NCBI GenBank assembly: GCA_029215795.1
Contig: JARDYH010000005.1
Span: 163,705,814-163,769,813 of the forward strand
Length of the DNA: 64,000 bases
Direction of reading: 5' to 3'
From: Anniella stebbinsi
Taxonomy: Eukaryota > Chordata > Lepidosauria > Squamata > Anniellidae
The notes below the pieces were generated by a model that was not told the origin of the DNA, did not search any database, and saw nothing but the letters and a program-made list of their open reading frames with translations. A program made the translations under genes and the position numbers. Each line of letters opens with the position of its first letter. The stretch's first letter is position 1. Below are positions 22,545-33,970 of the stretch, piece by piece.

Positions 22545-22815
22545 CTCGGTAGCGGGCCTTCTCTGTAGCTGCACCCACCCTCTGGAAAGCCCTCCCTCTT
22601 GCAGTTCGTCAGGCAGAAAATGTTACATCTTTTAAATGCCTCCTGAAGACATACCGTTTTAAACAGGCTTTCCCTGGTTTTTAATGTAGCTCATGTTACA
22701 CTGACTTTTTAACTTTTTTATGTTTAAATTTATATTGTTATTCTTATGGTTTTAATTGTGCACTGCACAGAGAGCTTTGGATGATGGGCAGTATAAAGAT
22801 GTAATAAATAAATAA
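22545..22815 (+). mobile_element. L2-like LINE 3' end
   Basis: It contains the plus-strand end motif TCTGTAGCTGCACCCACCCT and a 3' region ending GGGCAGTATAAAGATGTAAT followed by AATAAATAAATAA, the usual tail style of vertebrate L2 elements. Confidence 0.7.
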
Positions 22816-23246
22816 ATAATTGTGATGCCCAAACTCTCCAGCTTGACCTACAGGGTGAAGGAAGAGGGCGGTCATGCAGGACTGGATTGTTTTTGGTACC
22901 TTCCAACTTTCTGACATACGTACTCTGCACTTTGCACCCTCCAGAGCGACCCAGAAACAACCCCCCATAAAGCCAGCGATACTCCATCCTAGCATTTCCT
23001 ATCTGCCTTATCCTTTCTCCTCTTGAAGAGATTCTTCTCTCGACTTCCAGTCCCTGCTAATCTCTCCCCATCCCAACACCTCCGTTTTAAAAGACCTCCT
23101 GGAATCCTTTCCATCTTTGCTGATTCTCTTCCTTTCCTTCCCGCCTTCCAGGAGGACTAAGGAGGAGGGACCCGACCTGCCGCTCCCCCTTGTAACTCCA
23201 TCATGAAAGCATCAATGCTCAGGCATACTCCGGCCGAGCCGAGCCA

Positions 23247-23290
23247 CCCCCCTCCCCTCCCCTCCCCTCCCCTCCCCTCCCCTCCCCTCC
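23247..23290. repeat. (CTCCC)n tandem repeat in gene 1 intron 1
   Basis: About 8-9 CTCCC units. On the transcribed-sense (minus) strand this is a run of GGGGA blocks able to form a G-quadruplex. The corresponding sites in genes 0 and 2 are only short C-runs, so the expansion is specific to this copy. It lies 55-98 bp downstream of the exon 1 donor. Confidence 0.9.
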
Positions 23291-23344
23291 ATGAGCTGAG
23301 AACAAACTCCCCGCCCCACCGTTTGGTCCCTTCTCCCCACTTAC

Positions 23345-23350
23345 CGGCAT
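23345..23350 (-). CDS. Exon 1 coding end (Met-Pro) of KZFP gene 1
   Basis: The minus strand reads CAA-ATG-CCG and then the donor GTAAGTGG, ending in phase 0. No KRAB-A exon follows in this copy, so the next known exon (18,346-18,447, entered in phase 1) cannot be joined in frame. Another ATG at 23,405 opens a frame of about 20 codons (MEVEELHQPAK...) that would also be out of frame with KRAB; I treat it as an upstream reading frame. Confidence 0.6.
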
Positions 23351-23364
23351 TTGCAAAGTGGGAT

Positions 23365-23620
23365 TCAGGCGCTTTTGCAGGCTGGTGCAATTCTTCCACC
23401 TCCATCACCACCACGAAAGGCTACTGCCTTTGTCCCGGGTCTGCAGTGTGTCTACTTCCCAAGACCAAATCAGCCAGAGGCCCTCCCCTCTTAAGTTCAT
23501 CACCCCTCCTGGTAAAGAGCACCCGGGGAGCCCGGGGCTGCTGGGAAGTGTAATTATTCCCTTCCCCTCTAAGAAGCCACAGAGGATTCTGGGAATTGTA
23601 GTCTCCCACGGCATGCTTAT
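23365..23620 (-). promoter_or_regulatory. KZFP gene 1 promoter block
   Basis: The minus strand keeps one perfect ACTACAATTCCCAGAA motif (23,587-23,602) and a damaged one (23,539-23,554, ATTACACTTCCCAGCA). The CCAAT box of the sister copies is changed to CCAAAT here (near 23,465). The weaker motif set may mean lower activity; this is inference. Confidence 0.55.
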
Positions 23621-23683
23621 TCTTCCTCCAGTAGCACAGTGAGACTTTATTGTGAAGCTCAGGTGTGCCGTGGGCCTCCAATA

Positions 23684-23925
23684 GGGTGACCAGATAAAAT
23701 CCAGGTCAGGGCTCATGTAACTTTAACAGTTGTAGAGAAAAGGGAATTTCAGCCAGAGTCATTTGTATGCAATTAGTTCCTGGTGAAATTCCCTCTTCAT
23801 CACAACAGTTAAAGGTGCAGGCACTATACTAGAGTGACCATATACAAAAGAAGGCAGGGCCTCTGCAACTTTAAATGTTGTGATGAAGAGGGAATTCACC
23901 AGGAACTAATTGCATACAAATGACT
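23684..23925. mobile_element. Partial hAT MITE (TAGGCTGACCAT family)
   Basis: It contains AGGGCTCATGTAACTTTAAC, CAATTAGTTCCTGGTGAAAT and ACTAGAGTGACCATATAC, the same arms as the full element at 875-1194. The outer ends are lost. Confidence 0.75.
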
Positions 23926-23929
23926 CACC

Positions 23930-25427
23930 ATAGCCTCCAATATTTCGCAGGTAAAAAATAGGGACATGATGTCTTATACCAAAAGATACTGCCCTTAAAA
24001 TGTGTTGCTTAATGCTCTGCTCTGTTCTCTGTTGCATCTATTTATTACTCTGCAATGGTTTGTTCTCGGGTTTGTTAAAGCCAAGACAGCTTTGGGAGGC
24101 TTTTTGTGGGTTCAAGTTATTAATATTTATCCTCCTCCTCCTCCTCCTCTTCTCCTTCTCCACCAGCATTTATCATTATTATTTAAATTTATTAGACACT
24201 TTAAAAAAGGAAAAAAAGTAGACTCAGGGCATCTTACAGCTGGGATTGAACATACAAAAAGTTTGAACAGTTGAAAACAAGGTAAAATGCCAAGATCAGG
24301 TAAACCAACTTAATCAGCCCCATCATATGTTCAAATGCATTTATTTGTTTATTTAGTGTGCAATCCTATAGGAGACTTACAGCTATCCAACACTGAGTGG
24401 GGGGAGCGGTGGAGGTGATCTTCACTTCTGCATTCCCCCAGCTCTGCATTTTTGCTAGACGGGTGTTTTTGCCTGTCTACCTGAGGTAAAGGGGAGGGGG
24501 AGGGAAGGAGGTTACGGAGGGGCAGTTTTCTTTTAATGATTATACATAAGCCATACTTTGAGTTCCTGAGGCATAAGACTTTTAAAAACACTTTAAGGGT
24601 ACAATGCTTTGTACATTTGGAAAGCAAAAAGTCCCACAACTCCCAGCATTCCTGAGCCAAAATGGCTGGCTGGAGGGATGTTAGGAGTTGTTGGACCTTT
24701 TTCTGTCGAAACATGCAGAGGATTACTAAATAAGCAAACAAATAAATAAAAGACTGGAGGTCCCTTTTAAGAGGGCTCCTCGAGGGATCCAGCACTTGCA
24801 TTGGGGACCATCTAGTAAAGTATTCAATCCTGGCTGACATCCTCTTCCACAAAGTAACACTGACCTGTTGACCCAGGTGGTTGCCACTTTAAGTTCCTGT
24901 TTCTCCAATTTTGGGGTCAGGATTAAGTAGCTGAAACAAGCATCCTGGTCAAGCATGTTTCGCAATGCCCTGGTTTGCATGTAACAACAGCAAATGGTGG
25001 GTTAATTAATCATGGGATTACATGCCACTGCCGTTTTGAATATGCAGCTTCCGATCGGCCCAATTGTAGGTTATTTTGTTATGTATGAACCCAGATGTTT
25101 TTGGTTAATTGTGGGTTAAGCAACCGGCAGTTAACCTCAGTACTAATTGCAAGTTAATTGGGGGCTGTTAAACCCATTATTAACCCATGGTGTCCCAGTT
25201 CACACATCAGGAAATAACCTCTGATTGGAGGTTGCATATTCAAAATGGCGACAGCACATGCTGGGCACACAAGCTGGTGAATGCGCCCACTATGTCCTTT
25301 CACCCCCTCCTCTTCCCACCAGTCAGCTGATATGCGGATTGGACTGCCTCATACTGCCTGCAGTATTACATGTCCATGCATGTAATCATCTGCCCTCAGA
25401 CATTGAAGCAACAGACAGGGCAAAGCT
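23930..25427. other. Duplicated upstream block of gene 1
   Basis: It is paralogous to about 2975-4770 upstream of gene 0. It has a short CTC-rich run near 24,132-24,160 and a GGTTAA-rich palindromic stretch near 25,000-25,210. No gene seen. Confidence 0.6.
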
Positions 25428-25650
25428 AGAATGATCAGATAAAATCCAGGTCAGGGCTCCTGTAACTTTAACAGTTGTAGAGAAAAGGGAATTTCAGCCA
25501 GTGTCATTTGTATGCAATTAGTTCCTGGTGAAATTCCCTCTTCATCACAACAGTTAAAGGTGCATGCACTATACTAGAGTGACCATATACAAAAGAAGGC
25601 AGGGCCCCTGCAACTTTAACTATTGTGATGAAGAGGGAATTTCACCAGGC
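25428..25650. mobile_element. Partial hAT MITE (TAGGCTGACCAT family)
   Basis: It has the same internal arms as the 875-1194 element and stops after TTTCACCAGG. It is absent from the paralogous site in unit 0 (about 4730), so it inserted after duplication or was lost there. Confidence 0.7.
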
Positions 25651-25980
25651 AAAGCATGCTGTGTGAGGCCGTATCTGAACACTCTTGGGAATGTAGTGTA
25701 AGACAGGCTTCCCCAAACTGGTACCCTTCAAATGTGTTGGACTTGTGCTAGCTGGGGGATGCAGGGAGTCTAACACACCTGGAGGACAGCAGGTTGGGGA
25801 TGGCTGATGTACGAAAATTCAAGTGTATCTTTGTGGGGGGGGGGGGGGAACCATGCTCTTCGATTTCCCAGCAGTGCAAGATAATCTATTGCAGCAAATG
25901 AATGCTGCAGATGCCTTTGGCAAAGTGTAATAGTGTTTGTGTAAACTCAGTTGGTGGTACTTGATATTCAAACTGGGGGT

Positions 25981-27421
25981 GTTAAAAGTAAGGATGTGCA
26001 GGGACCCCCTGGATTGGATCGGGACCTGGATCGGAACCTCCAATTTTGTCCCGGATCGGATCGGACAAAATCGGAGGCCCCCCGGACCGGATCGGGCCTG
26101 ATCCCGATCCAAAAATTGGACATCCGATTTTTGGATCGGCCGCCATTTTTGTTTTTCCCATAAACTTGCATTGGGGGAAAGCTTGCCCCCAAGGCAAGTC
26201 TATGGGGAAAAAATGGCGGCGGGTGGGTGAATGGGGGCCTAACTCCCCCTTCCCTGTCCCTCCCCACCCCCGTGGTTACCTCCCGGGGCTGTCTGCAGGC
26301 ACCCGCGGGTGCCTGCGAATAGCCCCAGCAGATAAGCCCCCCTTCGCGGTTCTCCTTTCCTGCTGTGGCCATCCTTTGCCATCTGCTGCTGCCTGGGCGG
26401 CAGCAGATGGCAACAGACAGCCCTGACAGGTAAGCCCCCCCCACGCTTCTCCTTACCTGCCGGGGTGTCCTCTCCCTTCACCTGCTGGAGATCTACTGAG
26501 AACTAGGCTTCACGGCCTAGTCCTCAGTAGAGCACCAGGTAATGATGTCATCACCTGGCGCTCTACTGAGGACTAGGCCGTGAAAGTGAAGAAAGAAGAT
26601 GCCCCATCAGGTAAGTGGACCCCCCCTCCCTCCTCCCCCCCGCAATCCTCACCTGGCCGGACTGTCGGCTTCCATCGGCAGATGCCCGCTGGCACCCGCT
26701 GATGGAAGTGGACAGCCCCCCTCAGGTAAGCCACCCCCGCTCCTTACCTGGCAGGGCGTCCTCCTCCTTCCGTTGCCAGAGATCTACTGAGGAGATCCAC
26801 CCGCCGATGGAAGCCCCCCCCCAGGTAACCCCCCCTGCGATCTTCACCTGACCGGGCTGTCCGTTTCCATCGGCGGGCGCCCGCTGGCGTTCACCAATAG
26901 AAGCAGACAGCCCTCCCAGTTAAGCCACCCCCTGCTCCTTACCGGCAGGGCATCCTCCTCCTTCCATTGCCAGAGATCTACTGAGAACTAGGCTTCACGG
27001 CCTACTCCTCAGTAGAGCTCCAGGTGATGATCACCTGGCACTCTACTGAGGAGTAGGCTGCGAAGCCTAGTTCTCAGTAGATCTCCGGCAACGGAAGGAC
27101 GCCCCCACAGGTAAGCCCCCCCCCGCAATCCTCACCTGGCCGGGCTGTCCGCTTTTATTGGCGGGCGCCCACTGGCGTCCACCGATGGAAGCGGACAGCC
27201 CTCCCAGGTAAGCCCCCCTCCCCCCGCTGTCCGTTTTCATCGGTGGGCACCCGCCGATTCTCCGATTTTTTCCGAACTGTATCGGGTCCTTCCAGACAGG
27301 TTCGGAAAAGATCAGACGATCCAGTGGGGTGATCGGAAATCAGATAATTGCATCCGATTTCCCCTGGATCGGCTCCGGATTGTGGATCGGAGCTGATCCA
27401 GTGCACACCCCTAGTTAAAAG
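25981..27421. mobile_element. GC-rich non-autonomous hAT element with 8-bp target duplication
   Basis: The 1425-bp element at 25,989-27,413 starts TAAGGATGTGCA and ends TGCACACCCCTA (imperfect inverted ends). Its flanks carry the 8-bp duplication GTTAAAAG (25,981-25,988 and 27,414-27,421). It is rich in CGGATCGG-type words and has two long hairpins: one centred near 26,537 (arms CTCTACTGAGGACTAG and complement) and one centred near 27,030 with arms of about 60 bp. Diverged internal subrepeats around TCCGTTTCCATCGG recur several times. It has no transposase. Confidence 0.85.
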
Positions 27422-27682
27422 CATGTCCTGGCTTTTCTCTGAAACATTGGAGGCTTTGATTGAGAGGAATGCAGTAGCAATGCTATCTTCACTCACAATG
27501 TTAAGTTTACTCATAATTCCTATTATTACCTTTTGATTCTGAGTTCCAGAATTTTGCAAAAGTGCCACCGGCTGCAGCAAAACAGGATTAAAAATTGAAG
27601 AAAAGTTTTTTTCAACTTTTCTGCAAAGTTCCATTTCTCTGGGCTTTCAGATATCTAGTCTCTACCCCTTTTTGTCCTTCAA

Positions 27683-27895
27683 GAGTTGATAACATAGAAA
27701 TATAGGAAACTGCTTTATACAGAGTCAGATCCCCCCTTGGTCTAACTAGCCCAGTATTGTTGACACTGACTGGCAGTGGCTCTCCAGGGTTTCAGGCAGG
27801 ATTTGTTCCTCGCCCTACGTGGAGAAGTCTGGGATCAAACCTGGGACCTACTACATTCAAAGAATGTGCTCTACCACTGAGCCATGGCCCCTACC
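27683..27895 (-). mobile_element. tRNA-derived SINE
   Basis: The minus strand reads GGCCATGGCTCAGTGGTAGA and then a B-box-like CAGGTTTGATCC. It is paralogous to 5314-5494 but more complete at the tail (TATACAGAGTCAGATCCCCC on the plus strand). Confidence 0.85.
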
Positions 27896-30159
27896 CAAAG
27901 TCTGTGATATCTCAGGATTTGGAATAATGCAGATCTGGTAATCCTAGATACCAAGGGACCAAAGCTTAAGAAATGAACATCCCAAAGGATACTATGGATT
28001 TGTAAAAGGGCTTGGGTAATTTGTGGCCCTTCAGATGTGGCATTCAGTTATATTTTACTACATTCAGTAAGTCTCAGAGCAGAGTTCAGAGTAATATCTT
28101 GTTTACAATTACTTGTTTTCATTTTTGTAGTGCTCTGTCCCCTCCAGTTATGAAAGGTTCTCAAACATGCAAAATCAATATTGAGGAAAAGATAATTGAA
28201 ACGGATTTCATAATTCTAGAAGTTATCGTCTATTTTTTTTGTATTAGCATATTATTCCTTGTATCATCAAATATTGTATTTTGTTGTAATATCAGCAATA
28301 GTCTGTATGATCTCAATATCAGATATTGTATGTTTATATTTTCAATATATATTTATTGCATGTACAACAAGATTGTCAGTACATACTTATGAGTTTGGCT
28401 GCTTGGTTTGATTACAATAATTGGAAATTCATTTTCTACTCAGCTTGATATACTGGGCTTGCTGGGTATCAGCATATTTACCACTCTCAGTAATCACTGA
28501 ACCATTTTTCATAGAGAATTAATCAATTAGTACCAGTAGGTCCTTTTTCTTTACCAGCCTACAACTTCCATCATGCCTCACCATTGGCTATGCTAGATAG
28601 ATGCAATGGGAGGTATAAGCCAGAACCTTTGACCATAATTTCCCACCCTGGGGTATAACAACAGTAATCTCAAGTATTTTCAAATGGAAGTATCCAGGGC
28701 TGGATCTATTTATTTGGGATCTAACGATCACCCTGTATAACAATGCTGTTCAGATTTGAGTTATGCTGTTCCCAGGCTGCTTGGGGCTTTAGCGTTCAAA
28801 GACAGCACATAAAATTGAACTGGATAGCGGTTGAGGGTTGGGGGGAATGGCGCTATATGGTTTGTGCAGTATACATCAATACAAGCCTGGCTGAAATATT
28901 CTAAAGCTGTTCAAAATTTCCATAGTGTCTTAATGGGCAGCGCCAGGTCCAGGGCATTCAGTAGTGCAGATAAGTGAATTTAGTGCAGCTAGGTGATTCC
29001 TGCCTGGATTTAATATTCTATTAAACTATTCTATTCTATGGTTCTATGAAATGGGGTGGAGCCAGAGGAAGGGGGCGTGGCCTTCTGTGGAACCCTGGAG
29101 GGCCAGATTTAGCACCCAAGACTGAAGTTCAAGACCTCTGATTGAATGGTTTCCGAGGCACAGCTAGGGGAAACCTACAGAGCCACATGCTCAAGGGAGA
29201 GCAACCACCCCCAGATGGAAGGAAGCTGTTGCCGCTGAAAGGATGTGTCTCCCTGCCTGCAAAGGCCTGTGGATCTCTTCTTGAGAGGAACGTGAGACAA
29301 GGCGAGGGTTAGATGCCTGGGCGGCTGGTGGCTCTGAGGTTAGTTGGAACTCTGTAGAAACTATCCAAGGTGTGGAAGCACTCCTTCAGAGTTCGGACTG
29401 AAACCGGGAGTGGAATCACTGTCCCACTAACATCAACCCCCACTGGTTAGGTGATAGGAGCTTGTGATATAACCCCTATATCAGGCATGTTACATAAAAC
29501 CTTCTCAGGCCAAGTGCCACCACTTGAAAAACCTGAGGGAGGGTTAAATAAAATCTTCCCTCTAGCTATGAGGGGAAAATTAATTCAGGATCTTCTGGCA
29601 AAATAAACTAAACTGTGGGTATAATCTGGTGTGTGTGTGTTTGTGTGTGTTGAATAAACAGTATGGCAGGTAAACAAAGCCAAATTGACACATGGTATTT
29701 GATAGCTAATGAAATAATAAAAAGTTTATTTTAGTTAACAAAGTTTTAATTCAGAATCCAACATATTCAAACCAGCCTACACTAAACTCTCCACACTCTT
29801 CCTAAGTCCCTAACACCACTAATCTCCAACTAACTCTCAAACCCCTCCCACACTCTTTTCTAGCATCACTAGCCACACCCACTCAGTCTAACATTCCGAA
29901 CTCTCTAAACATACTCAGCTAGACATACCTAAGGGAACAGAAATGTGGGGTAATGCTACAGAGATCTCCAGCTGAAGTCCAACTGTACTGGCTACTGGAA
30001 CACGTGAGGCTAATACAGGCAATGCGGGGCTTATATATACTTGTTCTTTCAGTACGAGGGTAATGCATGGATGGGTGTTGAAAGGCAGCTCACAACAGAT
30101 GCAAGGATGCCGTATTTTCTTATGTATCCTTCCCCTGTTTGCAAAGTACTTTGGAAATG
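27896..30159. other. Intergenic DNA between gene 1 upstream block and gene 2 3' flank
   Basis: Up to about 29,000 it matches 5500-6060. 29,000-29,060 has a short TTCTATT-type repeat like a CR1 3' end. 29,460-29,990 is unlike the other units and may be an old LTR in reverse orientation (ATAAAA words, a GT run at 29,629-29,652), but no clear ends were found. I see no gene. Confidence 0.4.
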
Positions 30160-30337
30160 TTAACTCCTGTCATGCAATTTCTCCAGAGGCCCTATAAAAA
30201 CTGTTATTGTGAATCTAAGGCTTCTTTCGGCACAACTACTTTCTGTATGAAAGCCATTCATACAACTTTTTTTCCTGTGCGGCGGCTTTGACGTTTTCCA
30301 TTCTCGGGGGAGGAATGCCCCATCTTCAAATTTCGTG
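30160..30337 (-). other. Exon-like segment repeated in all units (unit 2 copy)
   Basis: The acceptor-like TTTTTTTCATCCCAG precedes an open frame of about 58 codons (TKFEDGAFLPREWKTSKPPH at its start) up to a TAA near 30,163. The frame is shared with the 57.7-kb copy. It lies beyond the gene 2 stop codon on the same strand. It is either part of the 3' transcript or an exon of the next gene; the entry phase (2) does not match the KRAB exons. Confidence 0.35.
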
Positions 30338-30687
30338 CTGGGATGAAAAAAAATAAAAGAAAATCAGAGAATTACCAACTCAGATCCTGGAGAAGTGTTG
30401 AGGAGCAGGGAATAAATAATAAAGCCAAACAAGAGAGAGATTGAAATGACAGAGAGACTGAAATGACATTGTGGCACCCTGAGAGAGCAGATGAGCCTTT
30501 TCATGTCACCCTTTGTTTTTATCCGTGAAGAAGAGCCTTGGCTTGGGAAAGAATTACAAGAGAGGGTCAAAGACGATGGCAGCAGAGTTGTCCCTTGAAA
30601 TCATGGTCTGCCCACAATTGTGTATAACCAGGTGGGCAACCTGCAGCTATAAGCCTAATTTCATGTGGCTGTCGGCCTACTTTCAAA

Positions 30688-30689
<2 letters not shown>

Positions 30690-30729
<40 letters not shown>
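30690..30729. repeat. (GA)n microsatellite, KZFP 3' flank
   Basis: About 20 GA units, the counterpart of 12,729-12,766. Confidence 0.95.
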
Positions 30730-30732
<3 letters not shown>

Positions 30733-30871
30733 GGAGGCAGAAAGAATGAGGGAAAAGACAGAGAACTGATGGTTGTTGTTGGGTTGTTCAGGGTAGTTAA
30801 CAAGCTGACCTGCGGAAAATGTCCTGAGTTCAGACAAAATGCTAACCCACGGTTCAGAAAACAACCCACAC

Positions 30872-33075
30872 TCAACCGCTGAGTGTGGGTTTACCTCTTT
30901 TGTGATCAACCACAGTATGTCCACATGCGGAAGGTACACAGCAATACACCCCCCACCCCCTCCAAGCCTCTGTTATGTACACAACCATCTTACCATGGTG
31001 TCTCTCACCTGTATGGGTTTTCTGTGGCTTAGCCTGGTTTTGTTGGCGTCCTGTGTGGACCTTCTGGTGAATCACAAGATGTGGGCGCTGACTGAACCTT
31101 TTCCCACACTCAGGGCACTGATAGGGTTTCTCTCCTGTATGCACCCTCCCATGAGTCACAAGAGACGAGCTCTGGGCAAAACATTTCCCACACTCGAGGC
31201 ATTTATAGGGTTTCTCTCCCGTATGCACTCTGTGATGGTTGACCAAAGCCGAACTGTGAGCAAAACTTTTCCCACACTCCAAGCACTTGAACTGTTTCTC
31301 TCCCGAGTGGACTGTCTGGTGTACCACAAGTTGGGGACGCTGAGCAAAACATTTCCCACACTCTGGGCATTTATAGGGTTTCTCTCCCGTATGCACTCTG
31401 TGATGTTTGACCAAAGCCGTCCTGCGAACAAAACTTTTCCCACACTCCAAGCACTTGAACTGTTTCTCTCCCGAGTGGACTGTCTGGTGTACCACAAGGT
31501 GCGCGCGCTGTGCAAAACATTTCCCACACTCTGGGCATTTATAGGGTTTCTCTCCTGTATGCACTCTGTGATGGGTAACCAAAAGTGTCCTGCGAGCGAA
31601 ACTTTTCCCACACTCCAAGCACTTGAACTGTTTCTCTCCCGAGTGGACTGTCTGGTGTACCACAAGGTGGGGACGCTGAGCAAAGCATTTCCCACATTCA
31701 GGGCACTGATAGGGTTTCTCTCCCGTATGCACCCTCCCATGAGTCACAAGAGATGAGCTCTGTGCAAAACATTTCCCACACTCAAGGCATTTATAGGGTT
31801 TCTCTCCCGTATGGACTCTGTGATGTTTGATCAAAGCTGAACTGTGAGCGAAACTTTTCCCACACTCCAAGCACTTGAACGGTTTCTCTCCCGAGTGGAC
31901 TGTCTGGTGTACCACAAGGTGTGCGCGCTGTGCAAAACATTTCCCACACTCGAGGCATTTATAGGGTTTCTCTCCCCTATGTACTCTGTGATGGTTGACC
32001 AAAGCTACATTGTGAGCAAAACTTTTCCCACACTCCAAGCACTTGAACGGTTTCCCTCCCGAGTGGACTGTCTGGTGCACCACAAGGTTTGGACGCTGCG
32101 CAAAGTATTTCCCGCACTCTGGGCATTTATAGGGTTTCTCTCCTGTATGCACTCTGTGATGACTGACTAAACTTGACTTTTGAGCAAAACTTTTCCCACA
32201 CTCCAAGCATTTGAACTGTTTCTCTCCTGAGTGGATTGACTGGTGAATCACAAGGTGGGGGCGCCGTGCAAAGCATTTCCCACATTCGGGACATTCATGA
32301 GGCTTCTCGCCCGTGTGGACTCTCTTGTGTGTTGTGAGGTTTGAGGGCTGAGTAAAACACTTTCCACAGTCCACACACTTATAGGGCTTCTCTCCCGTGT
32401 GGACTCGCTTGTGTGTTGTTAGGTTAGAGTATAAAGTAAAACTCTTCCCACAGTCCACACACTTATATGGCTTCTCCCCTGTGTGGACTCTCTGGTGTAT
32501 CGCCAAGGTGGAAGAAGTAGCAAAACACTTCTCACACTCCATGCATTTGTAAGGTTTCTCTCCCGTGTGAATTCTCTGGTGGTTCATGAGATGAGCCTGT
32601 TGAGAAAAGCATTTCCTACACTCCAGGCACTGATACGGTTTCTCTCCTGTGTGGACCCTCTGGTGGTTCATGAGGTACGATGGGCGAGCAAAAGACTTCT
32701 CGCATCTTGAGCACTGATAGGATTTCTCTCCTGAATGGACAGTCTGATGTTTCAAAAAACTGGAGTGGTGAGCAAAGCATTTCCCACACTCTGGGCATGT
32801 ATAGGGTTTCTCTCCTGTGTGGATTCTCTGGTGCCTCACAAGATGAGGCTGCTGAGAAAAGCGTTTCCCACATTCTGAACATTTGTGGGGTTTCTCCCCA
32901 GTGTGGATTCTGTGGTGAATTAAAAGTTGCGACTGGAAAGCAAACCTCTTCGCACACCTCAAACATTTGTACTGTTTATGTCCCGTGTGGGCTCGCCGGT
33001 GTTGGATGAGATTCAGTTTCTGAACAAAACATTTCCCACAGACATGACATTTGTTCTTTTTCCTCAAGTCATCTC
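30872..33075 (-). CDS. KZFP gene 2, zinc-finger exon (24 C2H2 fingers)
   Basis: It starts after the acceptor TTTTATCCCAG and is open to the stop at 30,872. Residues of about 106-775 of the full protein form 24 fingers of 28 residues with intact C2H2 ligands; a 60-residue tail follows. Fingers 10-22 alternate between two types: [18 protein letters not shown] and [20 protein letters not shown]. Together they form a two-finger (168-bp) repeating unit. The linker SGEKQ replaces TGEKP in every second position. Fingers 1-3 are close to those of gene 1; the rest differ strongly, as expected when arrays diverge by unequal exchange. Confidence 0.96.
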
Positions 33076-33905
33076 CTGGGATAAAAGGCAAAACAGAAAA
33101 GTGGCACTGAATGTTCCCATAATTTGTTTATGGAATTCACTATCTCAAGATATACTAAATAAATGTATCTCTATACTGTCCAATAGCCAAAGCTCTCTGG
33201 GATGGTTAGAAAAAAATTTAAAACGTAAAAAGGCATGATATTGTACATAATGGGGCTGTTCAGACAACATGCGAAGCTAGGGTTAGGTTGCCTCTCCTTT
33301 TGCAGCAAATAATTAGTGAGCGTGTTTAAAGTGTGGTTCTGTAGCCACCATGGTTAGGAATACTTCACATGACACACTAAGTCATGGTTCCCATGACACC
33401 CTGAGCCATAACGTTTAGCTCAAAATGCTGAACTACCATGGCTTAGCATGTCGTCTGAACAGGCTCAATATAAAAGCCACTCATGTATAAACAAAAAATC
33501 ACTAAGGCACACACACAAACACATATCTAGCTGCAAACACACTATATACAATTATAATAATCAACAATAGAAAATCCCAGGAGTGGATTAAAATACATGG
33601 TGATGACTGTGATGCCTTATCCTAGCCCTTTGCTGCTGCTGCCCCTGTCCCGTCTTTACTATTAGGCCCCACAGCTCTACAGCCCAGCAACCTGGCCTCA
33701 GAGAAGCATCTGGGTTCCCGCTGCCACCAGTACCTTCCTCCGGTACACTTTCAATGATCACACCAGTTTGTTCAAATTAACAAGATTTATTAACATTAAG
33801 TAATTTTCGTGCACAGTAAGCTTATTGGTTTCAAGTATAATGCACTATCTTTCAAAATGTTTCTTAAGTTAAACTTTTCTCCCAGTATATTAAAACACTC
33901 ACTAG

Positions 33906-33970
<65 letters not shown>

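Noticed and set aside
23345..23405. Start at the upstream ATG (23,405; also in gene 2) giving MEVEELHQ... as the KZFP N-terminus
   Set aside because: That frame leaves exon 1 in phase 1 and meets a stop in the KRAB-A exon. The ATG-CCG start at the exon end gives a frame open through the whole of gene 2.
25968..26444. A 158-codon minus-strand frame
   Set aside because: It lies across the end of the GC-rich hAT derivative and its repeats; no domain is recognisable.
30839..31756. A 305-codon plus-strand open frame across the gene 2 fingers
   Set aside because: It is the antisense of a repetitive zinc-finger array; the 84-bp finger repeat keeps antisense frames open. The same happens at 13,084-13,497 and 14,011-14,346.
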